From: Chara braunii
Taxonomy: Eukaryota > Streptophyta > Charophyceae > Charales > Characeae
DNA length: 55,252 nucleotides
NCBI GenBank assembly: GCA_003427395.1
Contig: BFEA01000168.1
Coordinates: 1,370,440 to 1,425,691, forward strand
Reading direction: 5' to 3'
The notes below the pieces were generated by a model. It was not told the origin of the DNA, did not search any database, and saw only the letters and a list, made by a program, of their open reading frames with translations. Shown piece after piece: positions 45,187-55,031 of the stretch. The first letter of the stretch is position 1, and every line of letters starts with the position of its first letter. A program made the translations under genes and the position numbers.

Positions 45187-45360
45187 CAAACACACTACGC
45201 TTTTTAACTCGCACACATACACAAACACACACTACGCTTTTTTGCGTGCCGGAGGTTGAGCTCCGCATCTTGAAGGTTGGACGCTGATTGACGGTTATTA
45301 ACTCCACTTTGTTTTATTGATATATGTTGCTTTCGTTTCTTTGTTTGCTTCAAACTACGA
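44713..45360. other. Unassigned DNA
   Basis: A short duplication, GGTACCTATCGGTGG/GGTACCTACCGGTGG, at 44739-44777, CA runs near 45031-45060, and (GA)n at 45149-45185. No gene is seen. Confidence 0.5.
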
Positions 45361-45363
45361 GCA

Positions 45364-45364
<1 letters not shown>

Positions 45365-45389
<25 letters not shown>
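45365..45389. repeat. (TG)n microsatellite at the artefact join
   Basis: A TG run ends exactly where the adapter begins. Confidence 0.95.
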
Positions 45390-45394
<5 letters not shown>

Positions 45395-45427
45395 TCTTAT
45401 ACACATCTAGATGTGTATAAGAGACAG
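45390..45427. other. Nextera mate-pair junction adapter (artefact)
   Basis: Two Tn5 mosaic ends head to head: CTGTCTCTTATACACATCT at 45390-45408, directly followed by its reverse complement to 45427. This 38-bp perfect palindrome is the circularisation junction of Nextera mate-pair libraries and not genomic DNA. It translates to the familiar contaminant peptide SYTHLDVYKRQ. The sequences left (TG)n and right (GA)n of it need not be neighbours in the genome. Confidence 0.98.
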
Positions 45428-45453
45428 GAGAGAGAGAGAGAGAGAGAGAGAGT
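45428..45453. repeat. (GA)n microsatellite
   Basis: A GA run starting at the adapter's right edge. Confidence 0.95.
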
Positions 45454-45631
45454 TACATTCCCAGTTGGGCGATGTACATACATAACCAAGGATCCGCAAT
45501 GTGATAAAAAGGACTGAATGGACAATGCAATGCCAGTGGAATCTCAACAAGCAGTGTACATCCTGGTACATACAGAAATGGTGCTTCGTAGTGCAGTGGA
45601 AGACTTAGATATAAGTCCTGACGTGATCGGA
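45454..45631 (+). mobile_element. Retrotransposon internal fragment
   Basis: The first part (CCAGTTGGGCG, then GGATCCGCAATGTGATAAAA) is the reverse complement of 46915-46985, so LTR-A is flanked by inverted copies of the same short piece. Probably leader sequence of the same retrotransposon family. No coding domain. Confidence 0.5.
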
Positions 45632-46180
45632 TGTTACATGCTGCGCCTGCAACAGGCTGCACGGGCCACTTTAAGGCCCGTGACGTTCTCAGGCCAAAAG
45701 CCTGAAACAAGGGCCTACAGGCCCTGTGTCGTTTCAGCCTAAATCAGGGCCTTTCCGGCCCCTAGTCTTTTCAGCCTGAAACTGAGGGCCATTTTCAGGC
45801 CCTCATGAGTTCGGCCTGCCCCGAAACTCAGGCACCAAACCAGGGTCTTAGCTCAGGCCATTTTTGGCCTATTTTCAAGACAACCTTCGTTTGAGCTTCA
45901 ACCCCAGGGTCTGGCACGTTTTGGCATTGGCAAGAGCAGCCTCCTGGATGGGTCAGCACTATAAAGGACTGGCCCGCCCAGCAGGCCGCAGGTAGTTCCT
46001 AGGTACTTCCCAGGCACTTCACGTGCACTTCAGGAGGCAGGAGGTAGTCTTTAGGATTCGGCAGCAGCACTCTGGAGGAGCGCTGAGTAGTAGTCGTAGC
46101 GCTAGCAGTAGTTATTGCTGGGCGCTAGTAGCATTAACAATAGTCTTCAGCGCTGGGTGCCATACGAGCTAGAGCAGTAC

Positions 46181-46216
<36 letters not shown>

Positions 46217-46406
46217 CAGGAGGCCAGGGAGACTTACCTGCAGTGCTGTTGCTCCGGCTTCGTCTTCGAGGTACCTGCAGCACAACGCCATCTTCACAGG
46301 TTAGTACCTGGCATGTGAAAGAGAGATAGAAGAGTTCTTCTTCCTCTTCTGAGTCCACCATCTCCCTCTCACCCTCTCGTTCCCTGACTTCACTGCATCA
46401 GCAGCC

Positions 46407-46451
<45 letters not shown>

Positions 46452-46860
46452 TGACATTTGGATCCAGACTCGACATGAGCTTCAGACATTTTGACCAGGG
46501 ATTATTTGGGACTTGTAACGAGACTTAGTGTTGACGGCTTTCCCATCTCCCCCCTCCTCTTCGTCTGATCCCCTCCTCTTCTTCTGTGCATGTCTGGACC
46601 TGGTGCCTTCTTCCTGTGTATCGCGCCTGGCCCCTTCCCCTCCTCTTCTTCTGTGCATTTCTGGACCTGGTGCCTTCTTCCTGTGTATCGCGCCTGGCCC
46701 CTTCACACCTTGTGGTGAGAATGATGTATGTTTAGTCTGCATTGCGACATTGATTGGGCTCGTCATTAGTATTCTAGCATTCTGCTTCGCTATCTTGTAC
46801 TACGCGGAAGAGGTCAGTCCCGGTCAGGTCAGGACTTGTATCTAAATCTTCCACTGCGCT
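45632..46860 (+). mobile_element. LTR-A, Ty3/gypsy-type long terminal repeat
   Basis: Begins TGTTACATGCTGCGCCTGCA. The same start is found inverted at 49359, and most of the body is shared with LTR-B and LTR-C (GGGCCATTTTCAGGCCCTCA, GGCACTTCACGTGCACTTCA and GGAGGAGCGCT words). It contains a possible TATA region (GCACTATAAAGGACTGG at 45957). The 3' end is estimated from similarity to LTR-B (TATCTAAATCTTCC and CTATAAAACACC). It is not paired with a complete element here. GA microsatellites lie inside it. Confidence 0.7.
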
Positions 46861-46914
46861 ATAAAACACCATTTTGTATGCATCAGGATGAACACTGCTT
46901 GTTGAGATTTCGCT

Positions 46915-47361
46915 AGCACTGCATTGCCCATTCTGTCCTTTTCATCACATTGCGGATCCTCGCCCAACTGGGCATGTAACTCCGGGACTGACCTCTATCA
47001 CGTAGTGCAAGACAACGCAGCAGAATGCTGGAATACCAATGAATTAGCCCAATCAATGTCGCAACGCAGACCAAACATGCATCCTCCTCCTCACACGGTG
47101 TGAAGGGGCCTGGCGCTACACACAGGAAGAGTGCGCCAGGTCCAAATCATGCACAGATGAAGAGGAGGGAATCAGACGAAGAACAGGGGGGGGGTGAGAT
47201 GGGAATGTCGTCAACACCAAGTCTTTGTTAGAAGTCCCAAATAATCCCTCGTCAAAATGTCTGAAGCCCAATGTCGAGTCTGGATCCAAGTGTCACCAAT
47301 CCTGCTCTCTCGTAGTCTGCTGCTGCAGTGAAGCCAGGGAGCGAGAGTGTGAGAGGGAGTC
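46915..47361 (-). mobile_element. Inverted LTR tail fragment
   Basis: On the minus strand this repeats the 3' half of LTR-A (46375-46820) and LTR-B, including CATTTTGACGAGGGATTATT and GGCGCACTCTTCCTGTGTG-like words, followed by the leader piece also found at 45454. It ends exactly where LTR-B begins, so LTR-B was probably inserted here or the region rearranged. Confidence 0.7.
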
Positions 47362-48430
47362 TGTGGCATACTGCGTAGCCACACGGGCCCTACAGGGCCC
47401 GTCCCTGACATTCAGCCTAAAAGCCTAAAACTTAGGGCTTACAGGCCCCGTTCATTTCAGCCTGGATGCTGAAAAACGAGGGCCTGCAGGCCCTACCTCG
47501 TTTCAGCCTATTTCTGGGTCTTTTCAGACCCAGAGTTTTCAGCCTGAAACGGAGGGCCATTTTCAGGCCCTCATTGTTTCGACTTGCTCCTAAGACTCAG
47601 GCATGGAAACAGGGATGCGGAACAGGCCCAAAATAGCCTGTTCCTCACGTACTCGAGCATGAGCTGCAGCTGCAGCCCCCTGCCTCCCTTCCGCAGGCTC
47701 AAGAGGCACACCCGTAGTACATAGGAGGTTCCCATGCACTTCACGGGTAGGTAGTGTCAGTAGGCGGAGGTAGTCTTCGGGATTCGGCCGCAGCACTCAG
47801 GAGGAGCGCTACAGTAGTCTTCAGCGTTAGGCAGTAGTGGTAGCGCTAGCTGTAGTCTTCGGCGCTGGGCGCCATAGCTGTAGCTGTAGTCTTCAGCGCT
47901 GGGCGCTGGTAGGTAGTAGATCGTAGAGTGGGAGAGAGACTGGCGGAGGCCAGTGTTACTTACCTGTGGCGCCATCGCTCCAGCTCCATCTTCGTGGTAC
48001 CTGCATCAAGGCGCCAACTTCACAGGTTAGTACTGGACAGAGAGAGAGAGAGAGAGAGTTCTTGTTCCTCCTCTTCTAAGTCCACCTTCTCTTCTCACCC
48101 TCTCGCCACCTGACTTCTCAGACTACGACAGAGAGAGACAGAGTTGTGACTTGAGACTTGACGACATTGGATCCAGACTTGACATTTGGGATTCAGACAG
48201 TTCGACGAGGGACTATTTGGGCTTGTGCCGAAGACTTGGTGTTGACGACATTCCCATCTTCCCCCTCCTCTTCGTCTATCCCCTTCCTCCTCGNCTGTGC
48301 ATGTTCTGGGCTGGCGCTGTCTTCCTGTGTGAAGCGCCAGACCCATTCACACTATGAAACGATGATGATGATGTATGTTGAGGGCTGCATTACAACAATT
48401 ATTGTTCGGATCACTGGTATCTAAGTCTCC
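47362..48430 (+). mobile_element. LTR-B, 5' LTR of the gypsy element
   Basis: Starts TGTGGCATACTGCGTAGCCA. The same 221 bases open the 3' LTR at 55032 with five substitutions and no indels, so this is the matching 5' LTR. Early in it is the inverted word ACGGGCCCT-AC-AGGGCCCGT, followed by several GGGCC...GGCCC hairpins. The right end is estimated where similarity to LTR-A stops. No primer-binding site could be identified because an inverted LTR follows directly. Confidence 0.7.
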
Positions 48431-48502
48431 CGCTGTGCTATCTTATACCTTGTATTGAAAGGTCGGTTCTTGTTCTGGTCTGCACCTATACGGTATGCAA
48501 TA

Positions 48503-49359
48503 GAGATGGTGGACTGAGAAGAGGAAGAAGAAGAACTCTCTCCCTCCCATGTACCAGGTACCAACCTGTGAAGATGGCGCTGTGCTGCAGGTACCTCGAA
48601 GACCAAGCTGGAGCTATGGCGCTGCAGGTAAGTCTCCCTGGCCTCCGCCGAATCTCTCTCTCTCTCCAATACTACTATAGCTCCTACTAGCGCCCACACT
48701 GAAGATTACTGCTAAGGCTCCTACTACCTCTGCAGCGCTCCGCCAGAGTGCTGCTGCCGAATCCTGACGACTACTCCTGCCTCCTGAACTTGCACGTGAA
48801 GTGCCTGGGAAGTCCCTATCAACTACCTGCAGCCTACAGGGCGGGCCAGTTCTATATAGTGCTGGCCCGTCCAGGAGGCTTCTCTTGCCAATGCCAAAGC
48901 GTGCCGGACCCTGGCGTTGAAACTCAACCAAGGGTTGGCTTTAAAACAGGCCCAAAATGGCCTGTGCTAAAACCCTGGTCTGGTGCCTAAGTTTCAGGGC
49001 AGGCCGGTCTTACAAGGGCCTGAAAATGGCCCTCCGTTTCAGGCTGAAAAGACTCAGGGCTGGAGGGCCCTGTTTTAGGCTGAAACGACACAGGGCCTGT
49101 AGGCCCTTGTTTTCAGGCTTTCAGGCTGAAACGACACAGGGCCTGTAGGCCCTTGTTTTCAGGCTTTCAGGCTGAAACGACACAGGGCCTGTAGGCCCTT
49201 GTTTTCAGGCTGAAACGACACAGGGCCTGTAGGCCCTTGTTTTCAGGCTTTCAGGCTGAAAAGACACAGGGCCTGTAGGCCCTTGTTTTCAGGCTTTCAG
49301 GCTGAAAACGTCACGGGCCTGAAAATGGCCTGTGCGGGTTGCAGGCGCAGCATGTAACA
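48503..49359 (-). mobile_element. LTR-C, inverted LTR between 5' LTR and gag
   Basis: Read on the minus strand it starts TGTTACATGCTGCGCCTGCA (49359 downwards), the same as LTR-A, and continues through GGAGGGCCATTTTCAGGCCC, the TATAGAACTGGCCCGCC region and GACTTACCTGCAG. It lies head-on to LTR-B between the 5' LTR and the coding region. It contains a 46-bp tandem array (49079-49300) that expands one LTR motif. Confidence 0.75.
49079..49300. repeat. 46-bp tandem array inside LTR-C
   Basis: Five units start GCTGAAACGACAC at 49079, 49125, 49171, 49209 and 49255. One is shortened to 38 bp by loss of AGGCTTTC. Each contains GGGCCTGTAGGCCC, a 6-bp-arm hairpin. Confidence 0.92.
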
Positions 49360-49671
49360 GAGAGAGAGAGAGAGAGAGACAGGCATCTGCGCGATTGATC
49401 GCAGTGGCATTTGGGAGAAGAAGCATATCTAATCTCTCTCTCTCTCGCAATTCGATTGAGGTGGCATGTCTTGCTACCATGATTGATCGATCCATAGAGG
49501 CGTGAAGGCATGTGCGCGCGCACGAGTGAGAGAGAGAGGGAGGGGGGGAGAGAGAGAGAGAGTCCTGTTTCGGTACCTTGCATGTATCCCGTTTCGGAGG
49601 AAAGCATTGTTGGGTTGGTTACCTGCCTCTGTTTTCCCTCCCACCCACCCCTTGCATGTATCCCGTTTCGG
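49360..49671 (+). other. Leader region with (GA)n tracts
   Basis: GA runs at 49359-49380 and 49545-49562, and a duplicated phrase CTTGCATGTATCCCGTTTCG (49577 and 49653). No coding content. Confidence 0.6.
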
Positions 49672-50045
49672 TACAGTGCCACGTCAGCAGTGCCAGATCA
49701 GCTGTGCCACGTCAGCAGTGCCACGTCACAGTTCCAAGTCACAGTACCACGTCACAGTGCCAGATCAGCAGTGCCACGTCACAGTGCCAAGTCACAGTAC
49801 CACGTCAGCAGTGCCACATCACAATGCCAGATCAGCAGTGCCACGTCCGCGGTGCCAGATCAGCAGTGCCACGTCCACAACGCCAGGTCACATTGCCACG
49901 TCAGACATAGTGCCACGTCAGCGGTGCCACGTCAGACATAGTGCCACGTTAGCAGTGACGTTCAACACAGTGCCACGTCAGCAGTACCATGTCAGACGCA
50001 GTGCCACATCAGTAGTGCCACGTAAGCAGCATTGCCACGTCAGCA
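49672..50045 (+). repeat. CAGTGCCACGTCAG repeat just before gag
   Basis: About twenty-five irregular 10-20-bp units of CAGTGCCACGTCAG, AGTACCACGTCACAG and CAGTGCCAGATCAG. Most contain CCACGTCA, whose complement TGACGTGG is an ACGT-core motif bound by plant bZIP factors. The array ends 3 bases before the gag ATG. It is either leader minisatellite or an enhancer. Confidence 0.85.
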
Positions 50046-50047
50046 AC

Positions 50048-51638
50048 ATGACGGGCCTGCCAGGCCAACTGGCCAATGAGACCATTGCCGCCTACAAGCA
50101 GCGTTGCCTGGCTCAGATAGAGGCTGAGGAACAACGCCTGCTGGGAGTCGAGGCTGCCTGCATACAAGTTGAAGAGGCAGCAGCAACAGCAGAGAAACTG
50201 AGGCTATAGGCCGATGCAGAAGCAGATGCCCAGGCTCGCCGAAAGGAAGCCCAAGATCTGCTGCAGCGGCATGAAGCCAACAGCATCGAATGACTCAAGT
50301 ACTGGCATTTTCAACCGAACGGCGACGACGCAACACCGGAAGAAAAGCACAAGGAGTTCCTCTCCAAACTCGTGACGCGGTTGCCAAAGGTCAGAGATGG
50401 AGAGACAACACCGGGACCTAACGCAACAGCATTAGGAATTGGCGACGCTCCGCCGCACAGTGCAGAGCCACGAGGATGCAACTCGGGCACTCAATGCCCG
50501 ATTGTTGGACCTGGAACAGGCTGTACCAGGACCAGCTGCTGGAGCTTCCAGCAGTGCACCCTCAAGCCGCCAACTGGAGGACCGCGTTGACCACGTAGTG
50601 GTAATGCTCGACGACATCAGCACCTTCGCTGCGCCGACCACCACCATCAGCAATCAGCTGCATACATTGAAGACCGAGGTCCAGAAGCTGCAGTCGACGA
50701 ACGCGGACGACAATCCGAAGATGTACAAGATGCCAACTTTCAACCTGGAGAGGTTCGACGACTANACNCAGNAGGATCCCGTCCTCTGGTGGGAAGCATT
50801 CANAACGCAACTCAGGATTCTGCCAGTAGCCAAGCANNCGTACATCGGCGCCCTGTTCCTGNACTCAAAGGGCGGATGCGAGACCTGGTTGAGCCACCTG
50901 GCAACCTCCCACGGCGTCGACGTACCAGACTTGAAGGACGTAATCACATGGGAGGAACTGACACGGCTGTGGAAGAAGCGGTTCATCGTCGACGACGCGC
51001 CGNCACTCGCCATCNACCGTTTGTTCACCATGTCACAGGGCAACACAGCAACACGGGACTGGCTCACGGAGTGGCAGAAGATTGCGGCTGTGCCCAATCT
51101 GAACCTACCATTCGAGCATCTACGCCGTGAGTTCTACAACAGGTCCTGTGCGGCATTGAGCCAGGCTCTTGGTGGTCGCGAGCAGTACTCCACCTTCGCG
51201 GAGATCATTGACAAAGCGAGGGAAATCATCAAGACCAACAAGTCAGCTGCACACGAGAAATCAACATCATGGCGGCCGACCTATGTGGAGAAGGTACGAA
51301 CTGGTCCGCGACAGCAGCACTTCGCTGCAGTCCAGCAGGACAGTGGAAATAACCCAGCAGCCACTCTAGTATCAAGTGACGGAGATCAGGTGGCCGCTGT
51401 CCAGCCGCGAAGCACCAACAAGTCCCGCAACAATGGGAAGGCGAAATTCGCATCGCAGGCCGGAAATGGACATCCAGGACAGTTTCCATGGGTCAAGTTT
51501 GGCTTGACCGAGGCGGAGTACAAGATCCACGGCCGCTACGGCAGCTGCTATTGGTGCAACAGCACCAAGCACAAGACCTCCCTGTGCCAAGATCAGGGCA
51601 AGGAGGATGTGCGACCCCGCCTCAGCTCGGGAAACTGA
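50048..51638 (+). pseudogene. gag: Ty3/gypsy gag, degenerate
   Basis: Starts with ATG at 50048 (MTGLPGQLANETIAAYKQRC), an alanine/glutamate-rich coiled-coil-like N-terminus. It then hits stop codons TAG (50207), TGA (50291) and, after a frame change around 50350-50396, TAG (50433). From 50436 it is open to TGA at 51636. This part has the capsid-like region (WWEAF, WLTEWQKI, LRREFYNRSCAALSQAL, FAEIIDKAREII) and one CCHC zinc knuckle (CYWCNSTKHKTSLC, 51546-51587) that binds RNA. Ns at 50765-51015 lie in the capsid region. A GGGAAAC heptamer sits immediately before the stop and leads into pol in the -1 frame. The element cannot make intact Gag. Confidence 0.9.
51629..51635 (+). promoter_or_regulatory. 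-1 ribosomal frameshift heptamer GGGAAAC
   Basis: In the gag frame the sequence reads TCG GGA AAC TGA, so G-GGA-AAC is a classic X-XXY-YYZ slippery site directly before the gag stop. Slipping back one base enters the pol frame (GGG AAA CTG AGC), which is open for the next 1.2 kb. A small stem AGGCG/CGCCT with loop ACTC follows at 51654-51667, 18 bases downstream, which is farther than usual. Confidence 0.7.
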
Positions 51639-54600
51639 GCTCCGCGGAAGGTGAGGCGACTCCGCCTTCTACTCCGCCAAATTCGGCCGCCTTGCTAGCG
51701 GCCTCCTGCACATTTGGGGAGGATGCGAATGTCGCAAGTCCTCGGTATACTTACGAGGATTATGCTGTCCACTTGGTTCCACCGCTGGACCAACCGCTCC
51801 ACGTGCAACAGTCCACCGCATGCACGGTTTCATCACCATCGGCAACCGATTCGGCAGCTTCGCCGGAATCTATCGCCGGGGATTCGACATCATGGTCAAG
51901 ACTTGATGAGCTCGATCCGTTGACGTTCACGTATTTGCAGTGGATGCCCGTTCCCTCGACCGGACGATTGCCGAAACCGCATTGCAACGTGCTTATGGCA
52001 CAATTGCGGGACTACTTGCACATTGCAGTACCAGCTCCATTGATGGACGCCGGAGCAGAGGTTGTCGACCTTCACGCTTTCATCGCGAAGATCGACCGCG
52101 AGTTCAAGACGCAACGGTACGACGACATCGACGCACCATTGCTATACATACGCATTCAGATCGGAGAGGCGACCTGCAGTGCCTTGATCGATTGCGGAGC
52201 ATCTCGCAACTACATCAGCCAGGACTTCATGGTACGCGCCGGCCTTGGCCCACATGTCCGGAGGAAGTCCCAGCCTACGCAAGTCACTCTGGCAGACGGT
52301 CATACGCACCAGTCCATCGACCGATGCATTAACGCCGTCCCGGTGTACTTTGCCCCCCACGCGAGTGAGGTGGTGTCCTTCGACATTCTGGACACCAAAT
52401 TCGACATGATCTTGGGCATGTCATGGCTGCGAAGCAAGGATCACCCTGTGAACTTCTTCAACCGCACCGTTCACGTTCGTGATCGGAACGGAGCATTAGT
52501 TCCATGCACGGTGCCTTTTCCTCATCCGTCGATCAACTGCCACGTGGTATCCGCCGCAAGCATGCAAGCTTCCATCATCAGAGACGATATCGAGGAGATG
52601 GGGGTGTGTTTTCTCCACGCCCTCCCGCCACATGACGCTTCATCGACGGACTCACCTTCGGATCCACGCATCACCGAACTTCTCGACGCCTACGGTGACG
52701 TGTTCGAAGGCCCGCATGGAGTAGTACCGGATCGACCCATCCGCCACGAGATCATCCTCGAGGACGGGGCCGTACCTCCGCGTGTTTGCATTTACCGAAT
52801 GAGCGAGGAAGAGTTAAGTGTGCTTCGGGCACAACTCGACGACCTTCTAGGGAGAGGCTGGATTCGGCCTAGCTCATCGCCATACGTTCCCTGTTCTCTT
52901 CGTTCGGAAGAAGAACAAGAATTTGCGGTTGTGCATCGATTATCGCAAGCTCAACGCGCAGACGATGAGGAACGCTGGCCCTCTCCCACGCATCGACGAC
53001 CTTCTCGAGCGATTGGGCGGCGCCCAGTTCTTTTGTAAGTTGGATCTCAAGTCAGGGTACCACCAACTCGAGATTCGCAAGGAGGATTGCTACAAGACCG
53101 CGTTCAAGACTCGGTATGGGCATTTCGAATGGCTGGTCATGCCATTTGGCCTTACGAATGCCCCAGCCACTTTCCAAGCGACTATGACGACGGAGTTCCG
53201 ACACATGCTGGATCGTTTCGTACTTAGATACCTCGACGACATTCTGGTTTACAGTCGCAGTCTGGATGAGCATGTGGAACGCCTGCGCACCGTTTTGGAG
53301 CGGCTACGACAGGCCAAGTACAAAGCAAACCGCGACAAGTGCGAGTTCGCACAACAGGAGCTGGAGTACTTGGGACATTATGTGACGCCGCAAGGCATTC
53401 GTCCGCTTGCGGACAAGATCGAGGCCCTATGACACATCATGCCTTTGCAGTCGACGAGGAGCTTCAGCGACACTTCATCCGGGCATATCAGTCTGATCCG
53501 GACTTCGGCACGCTCTATGCACAACTATCTTTGGATCACCCGCCGGCGAGCCATTACCGCATTGCCGACGGGTACTTGCTCCTCCGCTCGAGAGGCAAGG
53601 ACTTACTATGTGTCCCACGCGACCGTCGTCTTCGGGCTCGCCTCCTCGGCGAGTACCATAATTCACGACTCGCCTGCCATTTCGGAGTCAACCGCACTAT
53701 TGCACGACTTCGACAACGATTCCGATGGCCCGACCTCATTACCGATGTCACTCGGTATTGCGACTCTTGCGAAGTTTGCCAACGCAGCAAGCCCCNCAAC
53801 CGCAATCCCTACGGCGAGTTACACCCGATGCCTATCCCACGGGAACCCGGTCTCTCCATTGCCATGGACGTCACCGGTCCGTTTCCTCGCGACCGGCTCG
53901 GGCACGACGNCATCCTCACGGTTGTGGACCGATTGAGTAAGTACGCGCGTTTTCTCCCTTGCAAGCACTACTCCACGGCTCCCGAGCTAGCACGCCTCCT
54001 GCACACTGGTTGGATTTGTGGCCACGGTGTACCAAAAAACATTGTCAGCGACCGCGACACTCGTTTCATGTCGGCGTTTTGGACTGCTCTCATGCAGGAG
54101 TCCGGCACAACAATGAAACCAAGTTCGGCTCAACACCCTCAGACAGACGGGCAGACGGAGCGGGCACATCAAACCGCTCAAATGATGCTTCGTACGCTCA
54201 TCCGTCCGGACCAGAAAGATTGGGTTGACCGCCTCCCCGACATCGAGTTCGCCTACAACACTTCGGTGCATCCGGCGATCGGCGTGACTCCATTCAAGTT
54301 GCACCATGATGGACGGAAAGGCCGGATCTTCGTCGACCTTCTCCTCCCTCGACCAGCCGACATTGACGCTGCCTGCTCTCCCTCTTCCGTCCGGAAGTAC
54401 AGGGAATTGTTGACTCAAGCCCGCGCAAATATGCAAAAGGCTCAAGTCCGCATGCAGCAGCAAGCCAACAGGCGTCGCGTACCATGTCCCATCCGCGCCG
54501 GTGATCTGGTTTGAGTCTCCGCGGAAGAGTTTGCACTGGAACAGGATGTTTCACGCAAACTGCTTCCCAAGTGGTTTGGACCTTGGTCTGTGACAGCAGC

Positions 54601-55006
54601 CGCGAGTGATGAGCCCGATGGCCCTTCATTTGTGATCAACATTCCAGAGCATCTGACGGTCCATCCGGTCTTCCACGCCTTGAAGCTGGCAACTTACACA
54701 CCAGCCAAGAGCGACGACTTTCCGGACCGACGATCGCAGGACCCTCCTATGGATGGCCATCAGGAAGTTGACTGCGTCATCTCCAATCGCAAGTACGGCA
54801 GNAAGCCGCGGCAGTATAAAGTCACATTCAAAGCATGCGATCGCGACGACACTCGGTGGATATCAGGCGCAGATTTGAAAGCATCCGCACCGCTGATCTA
54901 CGCGCATTATGAAAAGCGCAGGTTAGCTCAGGAAGCTTCACGACCAGCCCCTCCCACCCGGATTGTGGTCCCTCCCTCAGACAGACAGCTTCGCCCTCGC
55001 AGGTAA
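51632..55006 (+). pseudogene. pol: Ty3/gypsy pol (protease-RT-integrase-chromodomain), broken
   Basis: Polyprotein order is aspartic protease (ALIDCGASRNYI with catalytic Asp codon at 52189; later DMILGMSWL), reverse transcriptase (LDLKSGYHQ; catalytic YLDD at 53229-53240), integrase (His/Cys finger with HFGV...CDSCEVC; catalytic Asp 53867, Asp 54050, Glu 54158, a DD35E spacing) and a C-terminal chromodomain-like part (HPVFHALKLATY...YKVTF), ending TAA at 55004. Breaks: a frameshift near 52884-52905 within RT, a join near 53428-53434 that removes the RT thumb/tether and the whole RNase H region and changes frame, and a TGA at 54512 in the linker after integrase. The domain order Pro-RT-(RH)-IN-CHD marks a chromovirus, a class that targets chromatin. 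Ns occur at 53797, 53910 and 54802. Confidence 0.93.
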
Positions 55007-55016
55007 GCTCGGTTCT

Positions 55017-55031
55017 TCAAGGAGGGGGGGG
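55017..55031 (+). other. Polypurine tract
   Basis: AAGGAGGGGGGGG directly precedes the 3' LTR. It is the expected primer site for plus-strand DNA synthesis, 11 bases after the pol stop codon. Confidence 0.85.

Noticed and set aside
45390-45427. Natural Tn5-like transposon end
   Set aside because: Two mosaic ends fused head to head with nothing between is the library adapter, not a transposon.
49502-50047. Gag N-terminal extension through the CACGTCA repeats
   Set aside because: The frame is open only because of the short repeat; gag-like sequence starts at the ATG at 50048.
51488-51631. Pol start at the ATG at 51488
   Set aside because: This stretch is the gag zinc-knuckle region read in another frame; real pol homology starts after the frameshift site.
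53339-53428. Start of integrase polyprotein at 53339
   Set aside because: The first ~30 codons are the RT region in the wrong frame; homology begins at about 53430.
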